Shown: positions 1 to 4,517 of the stretch, piece by piece
Numbering within the stretch: position 1 is the stretch's first letter
Layout: every line of letters starts with the position of its first letter
From: DASYRX01 sp035253645
GTDB lineage: Bacteria > Gemmatimonadota > Gemmatimonadetes > Gemmatimonadales > Gemmatimonadaceae
DNA length: 8,554 nt
Assembly (NCBI GenBank): GCA_035253645.1
Contig: DATFBW010000310.1
Coordinates: 1 to 8,554, forward strand
Reading direction: 5' to 3'
Notes under the pieces: generated by a model
Seen by the model: the letters and a program-made list of their open reading frames with translations, nothing else
What the model was told of the DNA's origin: nothing
Database searches by the model: none
Program-made: the position numbers and the translations under genes

Positions 1-14
1 CGTAAGTCTGCGCA

Positions 15-410
15 CTATCTGTCGAAACTGTGTGCTTCGAGGATCACCGTCGCGTGCGCGGAGCCGGCATCGTGTGTCATCGAAAGCCAGAACACCGATG
101 CGCCTAACTCGGCAGCTCGTTTTGCGGCGCGGCCGTGGAGCATCAGCGATGGCCGGCCGCCGTCATCGACGCACACTTCGATCTCCCGCCAGGAAATCGC
201 GCGTGCCTCTTCGCTCCCACTGAGCGCCTTGAACGTCGCTTCCTTGGCCGCGAGCCGCGCGGCAAAATGCTGCGCCGGACGGCGCTTGCTCTGACAGTAG
301 GAGGTCTCGTTAGGCGTGAACAGCCGGTGCAGCGCGCGCTTCCCGTGTGCATCCAGCATGTGCTCGACGCGGCCGATCTCCACGATGTCTACACCGAGTC
401 CAACGACCAT
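15..410 (-). CDS. acpS: Holo-[acyl-carrier-protein] synthase
   Basis: Transfers the 4'-phosphopantetheine arm of coenzyme A to a serine of apo-acyl carrier protein, which activates ACP for fatty acid synthesis in the cytoplasm. The 131-residue product has the usual AcpS length. It opens with GLGVDIVEIGRVE, where D8 is the family's magnesium ligand. It carries FAARLAAKEATFKAL at residues 49-63, with the second metal-binding glutamate at E57 and the conserved lysine K61. It ends with the family's SMTHDAGSAHATVILE strand. I chose the ATG at 410 because the conserved N-terminus begins there; the open frame runs 30 residues further upstream, but only inside the preceding gene. This ATG shares one base with the upstream stop codon (TAATG), so translation is probably coupled. 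It is the last gene of a four-gene block. The function is secure from family motifs. Confidence 0.95.
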   Translation of the reverse strand: MVVGLGVDIVEIGRVEHMLDAHGKRALHRLFTPNETSYCQSKRRPAQHFAARLAAKEATFKALSGSEEARAISWREIEVCVDDGGRPSLMLHGRAAKRAAELGASVFWLSMTHDAGSAHATVILEAHSFDR

Positions 411-1147
411 TATCGGTCCGCCGCCGGCTGCAGCACCAGGGCCACTTGGCCCCACGCACGATCCGACGCGGTGAACACACGTGCCGCAGCGAGGACCCAA
501 TCGCGCCAGGCGGTAAGGCGATGCTCTTCAGGGGACTCGAACCATGCGCTCGCCGCAATGTGCAGCCCTTCGCACATTGCGAAGAGCACTTCACAGCACT
601 CCTCCAATTCGGCGCCTAACGCGCGCTGCTCGGGGAGGTTCTCGGGCCAGCGCCCGCGCGCCACCTCCGCCAAAAACTGGTTCACCTGCGTTGCGATCGT
701 CGGCCCGTCGAGCGCGCGGATCTTTCCTTCGGCGGTACCCTCCATCTCCGCACGGCGGCGCGCGTCGAGCACCGGCGCGAAGAAGCGCGCCTGCGTATTG
801 GGATCTCCGCCGCGCCGAGATCCAACGCTCCGCGCTCCACGCGCCAGCTCCGGCAGCGCACACGCGCGCTCCTGCATTGCGCGGCATAATCCGGCCAGAT
901 GATAGGTGCTCGTTAGAGAGACATTGCCGGCAACACCAAAAAGCCATAACGCGTCTGCGCGAAGGGCAAATCCGGAAAGGTCCGCAAAGGGGACGCGCCA
1001 TTCCGCGCGACCGTCGGACCAGGCGAGCACGATCCCGCGCTGGTGAAGCCTAACGCGCGCTTCACCCTCGACCATGGCTCCACGCCACGCGCCTGAGGCG
1101 AGTGCCCGCGGAATCAGGATCGGCTCATCGGGCTGTAGCTCAGGCAT
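410..1147 (-). CDS. Hypothetical protein, possible N-terminal PH-like domain
   Basis: I do not recognise this 245-residue protein. No signal peptide or membrane segment is apparent, so it is probably cytoplasmic. Residues about 8-90 alternate short hydrophobic and charged stretches, including VRLHQRGIVLAW and WRVPFADLSGFALRADALWLFG. This resembles a small beta-barrel of the PH/GRAM kind, but that is inference only. The C-terminal half (about 120-235) looks helical and contains a Cys pair (ELEECCEVLFAMC, 180-192) and several tryptophans. The ATG at 1147 lies inside the end of the HAD gene (8-nt overlap, ATGCCTGA), and the stop overlaps the acpS start by one base, so it is locked into the operon. 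Coding is supported by the overlap spacing on both sides and a coherent composition. Conservation of its place beside acpS would be the main clue to its function. Confidence 0.85.
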   Translation of the reverse strand: MPELQPDEPILIPRALASGAWRGAMVEGEARVRLHQRGIVLAWSDGRAEWRVPFADLSGFALRADALWLFGVAGNVSLTSTYHLAGLCRAMQERACALPELARGARSVGSRRGGDPNTQARFFAPVLDARRRAEMEGTAEGKIRALDGPTIATQVNQFLAEVARGRWPENLPEQRALGAELEECCEVLFAMCEGLHIAASAWFESPEEHRLTAWRDWVLAAARVFTASDRAWGQVALVLQPAADR

Positions 1148-1832
1148 CGTCGATCGCCTGCAGAACGGCGGCGGTATCGCACAAATCGCCGAACGCGGCG
1201 TGCGGGTCGTGTGCTTGCAGGTCGGTCACGGAATAATTGCCCGTGGCAACCGCAATTGCGCGTGCTCCGACGCCACGCCCGCACGCGATGTCGGACGGCG
1301 TATCGCCGATGAGGACCAGGGCAGTGCCCGACATCTCGGCCGCGAGCGTTGCCCGCGCGCGCTGCAGCGCGATTGCGGGCAGCTCGGAGCGACTCTCATG
1401 ATCCGACCCGAAGGCGTTGATACGGAATCGCTGCCCAGCGATGCCTGCTGCCTTGAGCTTGGCGAACGCTCCCGGTTCTACGTTGCCGGTGAGAAGACCG
1501 ATCACGCGATCGCTCCGCGTTTCCAGTGCGTCGATAAGAGCGACCACGCCAGCGTAACAACGCACGCGATCGGCGCCCAGGCGCAGCTCCTCGTGCAGCT
1601 CCGCGACATATGTGGAGATCACTTCGGCCATGCGGCTGTCGATCGTTGCATCGTCGAACCCTGCATCGCGCATGAGCTCGCGTACGATTTGTTGATCGGT
1701 CTTGCCGTCGTAGCGATAGCGCGGCTCGCCCTTGGTGCCGAACACACGCAGCAACGCGCGTTCCATCGCGCGTCGGCCGGCACCTTCGGTGCGCAGGATC
1801 GTGCCGTCGATGTCGAAGAGGACGACCTTCAC
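1140..1832 (-). CDS. HAD-family phosphatase (phosphoglycolate phosphatase-like)
   Basis: A 230-residue haloacid dehalogenase superfamily hydrolase, predicted to remove phosphate from a small phosphorylated metabolite through a phospho-aspartate intermediate. All core motifs are visible. The nucleophile motif is FDIDGT at 6-11, with D7 as nucleophile and D9 as acid/base. Motif II is LLTGN (T115), followed by a conserved lysine in AKLKAAG (K125 or K127). The metal-binding motif is LIGDTPSD (D177, D181). A helical cap follows motif I, including YDGKTDQQIVREL, which places it in the HAD-IA group; the substrate cannot be read from the sequence. I chose GTG at 1832 because motif I starts immediately after it. 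The frame continues 56 residues upstream, but only as a shadow of the transporter gene. The start overlaps the transporter stop by 4 nt (GTGA), a typical translational coupling arrangement. Confidence 0.93.
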   Translation of the reverse strand: MKVVLFDIDGTILRTEGAGRRAMERALLRVFGTKGEPRYRYDGKTDQQIVRELMRDAGFDDATIDSRMAEVISTYVAELHEELRLGADRVRCYAGVVALIDALETRSDRVIGLLTGNVEPGAFAKLKAAGIAGQRFRINAFGSDHESRSELPAIALQRARATLAAEMSGTALVLIGDTPSDIACGRGVGARAIAVATGNYSVTDLQAHDPHAAFGDLCDTAAVLQAIDDA

Positions 1833-2785
1833 ACGCGGGCGAGGAGGAGACCGGTCATGATGAGCAGGGCGCCACCCAACTGCCATTGCGTGGGGACCTC
1901 GCCTAACGCGATCCAGGCGATTGCCATCGCGAACAGCGGCTGCAGGTTGGAGTACATCGACGTGCGCGTGGGACCCAGGCGTTTGAGACCGATGTACCAA
2001 AAGGCTGTGGCGACGAAAAGCGCGCCAATGCCGCTATAGACGATCGCCGGCCAGAGAGCCGCAGGCGCTTCTCCCCACGATGCGCGCAGCATGGCGGGCG
2101 CACCTAACGCAGCTGATACGAGCGCCCCTCCCGCTAGCGTGTAGGCCATTACCTCGAGCCAGGTTGCCTCCGTAGCGATCGGCTTCAACGAAACGGCGTA
2201 GAACGCCCAGCTGCAGACCCCAGCCAGGATCAGCAGCGCTCCGGCCATTGAATCCTGTCCCGCCGTTGCTGCTGCGCCGGTCCCAATCAACAGAACGCCG
2301 ACACCGCTCAACTGGAGTGCGATGCCTAACCATCCGCGTCCGGCGATCCGCTCGACGCCGCGTGCGCGGCCGAAGATCGCGATCACCGCCGGCGTGCTGG
2401 CCATCAACAGCACCGTCGTCGCGACACGCGAGCGCGCGAGGCCTTCGATGAAAAAGAATTGATACAGGCCATTGCCGAACATGCCTAACAAGAAGAGGCG
2501 CCCCTTGTGGCGCGTGGCGAGTGCGTTGCGGTCGCGCCAGAGCACCAGAGCCAGGTACGCGGCCGCGGCTCCCAGGACGATCCGCGCTCCGTTGTAAGCA
2601 AGAGGCTCGACGTACCGCGTTCCGTACTTGATAACGCTGTAGTTGATGCTCCAGATGAGCGCCATGCTCGCGAGCAGAACATCGGTGCTGCCAATGCCTG
2701 GTCGCCGCTCGACTCGATCGCCGGTGTGGGCGCCAGCGGTGTTTGGCGATCCGATTGGAGCTTTCTGCTGCACGCCGACGGTCAT
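1829..2785 (-). CDS. EamA/DMT-superfamily transporter
   Basis: A 318-residue inner-membrane transporter of the drug/metabolite transporter superfamily. Ten hydrophobic segments can be read, from STDVLLASMALIWSINYSVI near residue 33 to the C-terminal GGALLIMTGLLLARV. They form the usual two five-helix EamA repeats. Family-typical stretches include VLLMASTPAVIAIFGR at the end of the first half and SMYSNLQPLFAMAIAWIALGE in helix 9. Members export amino acids, sugars or other metabolites; the substrate is not predictable here. I chose the ATG at 2785, which leaves a 32-residue cytoplasmic N-terminus before helix 1. A GTG at 2845 would add 20 residues but would leave only 27 bp to the divergent gene. 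No Shine-Dalgarno is evident; a TACTTT element lies 6 nt upstream instead. It heads the block continuing to the HAD phosphatase, the unknown protein and acpS. Confidence 0.92.
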   Translation of the reverse strand: MTVGVQQKAPIGSPNTAGAHTGDRVERRPGIGSTDVLLASMALIWSINYSVIKYGTRYVEPLAYNGARIVLGAAAAYLALVLWRDRNALATRHKGRLFLLGMFGNGLYQFFFIEGLARSRVATTVLLMASTPAVIAIFGRARGVERIAGRGWLGIALQLSGVGVLLIGTGAAATAGQDSMAGALLILAGVCSWAFYAVSLKPIATEATWLEVMAYTLAGGALVSAALGAPAMLRASWGEAPAALWPAIVYSGIGALFVATAFWYIGLKRLGPTRTSMYSNLQPLFAMAIAWIALGEVPTQWQLGGALLIMTGLLLARV

Positions 2786-2872
2786 CGACGAAAAGTAGCC
2801 ACCGAACGTGGCGCACTGCAGCCACACGGGTTGCGATATCGCCACGAAGCGTCAGGCGGTACTTTCACACCC
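2786..2872. promoter_or_regulatory. Divergent intergenic region with paired TACTTT elements and a palindrome
   Basis: This 87-bp gap separates the transporter operon (leftward) from the DUF6941-like gene (rightward), so it should hold promoters for both. Reading toward each start codon, the hexamer TACTTT lies 6 nt before the transporter ATG (2792-2797, minus strand) and 7 nt before the plus-strand ATG (2860-2865). Neither start has a recognisable Shine-Dalgarno. TACTTT fits the TANNNT form of a -10 box, and the spacing would put transcription starts at or beside each ATG, which means leaderless mRNAs. I see no convincing -35 boxes. Between the elements is a perfect 10-bp palindrome, GCGATATCGC (2833-2842), which could be an operator or could be chance. 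All of this is inference from sequence. Confidence 0.4.
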
Positions 2873-3295
2873 ATGCATGTCACATTCGCAATGTTCGCGG
2901 ACGCGGCCAACCTGTCTCAGGAAGGCAAGCTCAATATCCTGGGGGTTTTCGACGCCTTACAGGTCGCAACCCTCCCGACCGTCCATCCGCGTGCGAGTCT
3001 GGTCGTCAGGCTGAAGGGTGCGCGCATAGAATCCGGGACGCACACCGTGTCGCTGCACTGGCTCAACCCGGCGGGAGTCGAGCTCTGGTCATCGGTTGGA
3101 GAGCTGGATGTCGCGGCCCCTCCGCCTAACGTGACGGAGATGGATATGCCGCTCATCGCGAATATCGACCTCCCGCTGGATGTCCCCGGCTCGTACACGA
3201 TGCGCATCGCGCTCGACAGCAAGCCGAGCGCTGACTTGACGCTTCAGGTGCGTGCACCGGCGCCGATGGCTCCGGGCAGCGCCATGCTCAGTTAG
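2873..3295 (+). CDS. DUF6941-like protein of unknown function
   Basis: A 140-residue protein resembling the uncharacterised DUF6941 family as I remember it. That family begins with a short strand and 'ADAA', followed by a (G)KL-x-ILG motif. Here residues 4-25 include TFAMFADAANLSQEGKLNIL, with GKLNILG at 18-24. The rest alternates polar and hydrophobic residues in the manner of a beta-sandwich: VSLHWLNPAGVELWS at 59-73, and LPLDVPGSYTMRIALDS further on. No signal peptide or membrane segment is visible. I chose the ATG at 2873 because the family-like N-terminus begins there; the frame is open upstream only as a shadow of the transporter gene. It is the only plus-strand gene in the window. Its stop overlaps the stop of the convergent peptidase gene (3292-3295). 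No function is known to me; coding is well supported, the family assignment moderately. Confidence 0.83.
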   Translation: MHVTFAMFADAANLSQEGKLNILGVFDALQVATLPTVHPRASLVVRLKGARIESGTHTVSLHWLNPAGVELWSSVGELDVAAPPPNVTEMDMPLIANIDLPLDVPGSYTMRIALDSKPSADLTLQVRAPAPMAPGSAMLS

Positions 3296-4269
3296 TCAGC
3301 CAGACCGGGAATCCCCTCACGTCCTTTCGCCAGGCGCACCGCGCGCTCGATCGCCGTTTCCAGCGTACGCGCCGCGATGACTTCAATTCCCGGCAATGCG
3401 GGGACGGGACCGTCGCCACCCTGCGGGCAAATGGCGAAGACGATGTCGCCATCGAACGACGTTCCGGCCGGCGTAATGCGCCGGTGCAGCGCGGCGGAGC
3501 TGGCGCGCGCGAGCTGCTGCAGTTCCGCGCCGGTGTAAACGGCATTCGTGGCAATGACACACAGGGTCGTTTGTGGATCTGGTTGCACTGCGAGCGGCGC
3601 GACGCCTAACGCCGCATCGCCGATGATGCTCGCGGAATCGAGCCAGCGGCCATCTGCATCGCGCGCGCCGGCGATGATTTTACCCTCGGCGTCACGGACG
3701 TCGCCGAACGCATTCACCACAGCGATGGCAGCCACTGAGACGTCGCCGTGTAGCTCGATCGCGCGGCCGACGCCGCCTTTCATCGCGTAGTTGCGTCCTG
3801 CTGCCTTGCCAACCGTACATCCGGTCCCTGCTCCGACGCTGCCCTCCGCGATGTCGTCCGTCGATGCTCTGTCGCAAGCATCGTAAGCCATCTGCGGTGA
3901 TGGCCGGGAGTCGAAGCGACCGAGGGGGGCCAGGTCGAATACGGCGGCGGCGGGGACGATGGGGACGACGCCACCAGCGATTGGAAAACCGCGGCCACGC
4001 TCCTCCATCCAGCGCATTACGCCGGCCGCTGCGTCGAGTCCGTACGCCGACCCGCCTGTCAACAGGATTGCGTCGATGCGTTTGGAAATATGATCCACGG
4101 CAACCGTGGGGACTTCGCGCGTGGCGGTGGCTCGGCCAACGATGGCCGCCGCGCCGCGCCATGCGGTGGTGCCGTCCACGGGACGGATGACCGTCAGCCC
4201 CGTCGCGCCCTTTCCGTCGGTCGCATGTCCGACGGCGATGCCTAACGAGCTGAAGTCGCTGGTGCTCAC
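3292..4269 (-). CDS. P1-family peptidase (DmpA/NylC-type, N-terminal nucleophile hydrolase)
   Basis: A 325-residue member of peptidase family S58, which self-cleaves into two chains and uses the freed N-terminal Ser/Thr to hydrolyse small peptides or amides. Visible landmarks are GIAVGHATD near the start, LLTGGSAYGLDAAAGVMRW (69-87), SVGAGTGCTVGK (144-155), KGGVGRA (164-170) and VVNAFGDV (184-191). Also present are QTTLCVIATNA (233-243) and SFDGDIVFAI (271-280). By analogy with NylC, where cleavage is between Asn and Thr of an N-T-T stretch, T234 is the expected nucleophile. Here the preceding residue is glutamine, which is unusual if this alignment is right. No signal peptide is seen, so it is probably cytoplasmic. 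I chose GTG at 4269, which overlaps the zinc-ribbon stop as GTGA. The open frame extends 296 residues further upstream, but that extension is a shadow of the zinc-ribbon and sensor genes. The natural substrate is unknown. Confidence 0.94.
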   Translation of the reverse strand: MSTSDFSSLGIAVGHATDGKGATGLTVIRPVDGTTAWRGAAAIVGRATATREVPTVAVDHISKRIDAILLTGGSAYGLDAAAGVMRWMEERGRGFPIAGGVVPIVPAAAVFDLAPLGRFDSRPSPQMAYDACDRASTDDIAEGSVGAGTGCTVGKAAGRNYAMKGGVGRAIELHGDVSVAAIAVVNAFGDVRDAEGKIIAGARDADGRWLDSASIIGDAALGVAPLAVQPDPQTTLCVIATNAVYTGAELQQLARASSAALHRRITPAGTSFDGDIVFAICPQGGDGPVPALPGIEVIAARTLETAIERAVRLAKGREGIPGLAD

Positions 4270-4451
4270 GCCTTCGCCGACGGCGGCGCCTCGTTCTGGA
4301 GCGCGGCGCATTTGGCGCAGCGCGTTACGCCGCGCATGGAGCAGATCTGGCAGATGAATGTGCCGCAGCCATCGCACGGATACCCCTCGGACGCACGCTC
4401 CTGCCGTCCGCATGCGCGGCACACCATCAAATCGCGTTCCTGCATCTGCAT
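4266..4451 (-). CDS. Small zinc-ribbon/RING-like protein
   Basis: A 61-residue protein with four CxxC knuckles: C11-C14 (CRAC), C26-C29 (CDGC), C34-C37 (CQIC) and C45-C48 (CAKC). Eight cysteines at this spacing should bind two zinc ions, in either a double ribbon or a cross-brace (B-box/RING-like) arrangement. Nothing else is present apart from a short charged N-terminus and an Ala/Pro-rich tail, so a DNA-, RNA- or protein-binding adaptor role is possible but not shown. The ATG at 4451 is preceded at 6 nt by GGGAGGAGGA, the best ribosome binding site in the window. A second ATG lies two codons downstream. Its stop overlaps the GTG of the P1 peptidase (GTGA), so the two are probably translated together, and a functional link is plausible. 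The eight ordered cysteines make coding convincing despite the small size. Confidence 0.88.
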   Translation of the reverse strand: MQMQERDLMVCRACGRQERASEGYPCDGCGTFICQICSMRGVTRCAKCAALQNEAPPSAKA

Positions 4452-4517
4452 CGTTGGTCCTCCTCCCGCAGGACTGCCTAACGGTATCGCGGGAACCGGT
4501 CGATTGGTAGAGCGGAG
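4452..4517. other. Intergenic gap between sensor and zinc-ribbon genes
   Basis: These 66 bp are the largest non-coding gap between two co-directional genes in the window. They hold the ribosome binding site above and one full copy of the iterated word GCCTAACG (core 4477-4482). I see only a very weak potential stem (CGGT/ACCG around a 9-nt loop, no U-run), so there is no convincing terminator. A promoter for the zinc-ribbon/peptidase pair could lie here or inside the end of the sensor gene, but no clear -35/-10 pair stands out. Confidence 0.5.
4458..4467 (-). promoter_or_regulatory. Strong ribosome binding site of the zinc-ribbon gene
   Basis: On the minus strand GGGAGGAGGA ends 6 nt before the ATG at 4451. 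It is the only clearly consensus Shine-Dalgarno in the window and fixes the start of the 61-residue protein. The downstream peptidase, which starts within GTGA, probably depends on ribosomes loaded here. Confidence 0.8.

Noticed and set aside
135..902. 255-codon plus-strand open frame over acpS and the unknown gene
   Set aside because: Composition is typical of a shadow frame (Arg, Ala, Ser rich), and acpS on the other strand is certain.
1833..2000. Longer N-terminus for the HAD phosphatase
   Set aside because: Fifty-six extra residues would overlap the transporter gene and precede the nucleophile motif with non-family sequence; the GTGA coupling at 1829-1832 fits better.
1074..2039. 321-codon plus-strand open frame
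   Set aside because: Antisense shadow of the HAD and transporter genes, with no recognisable domain. Both opposing genes have complete motif sets.
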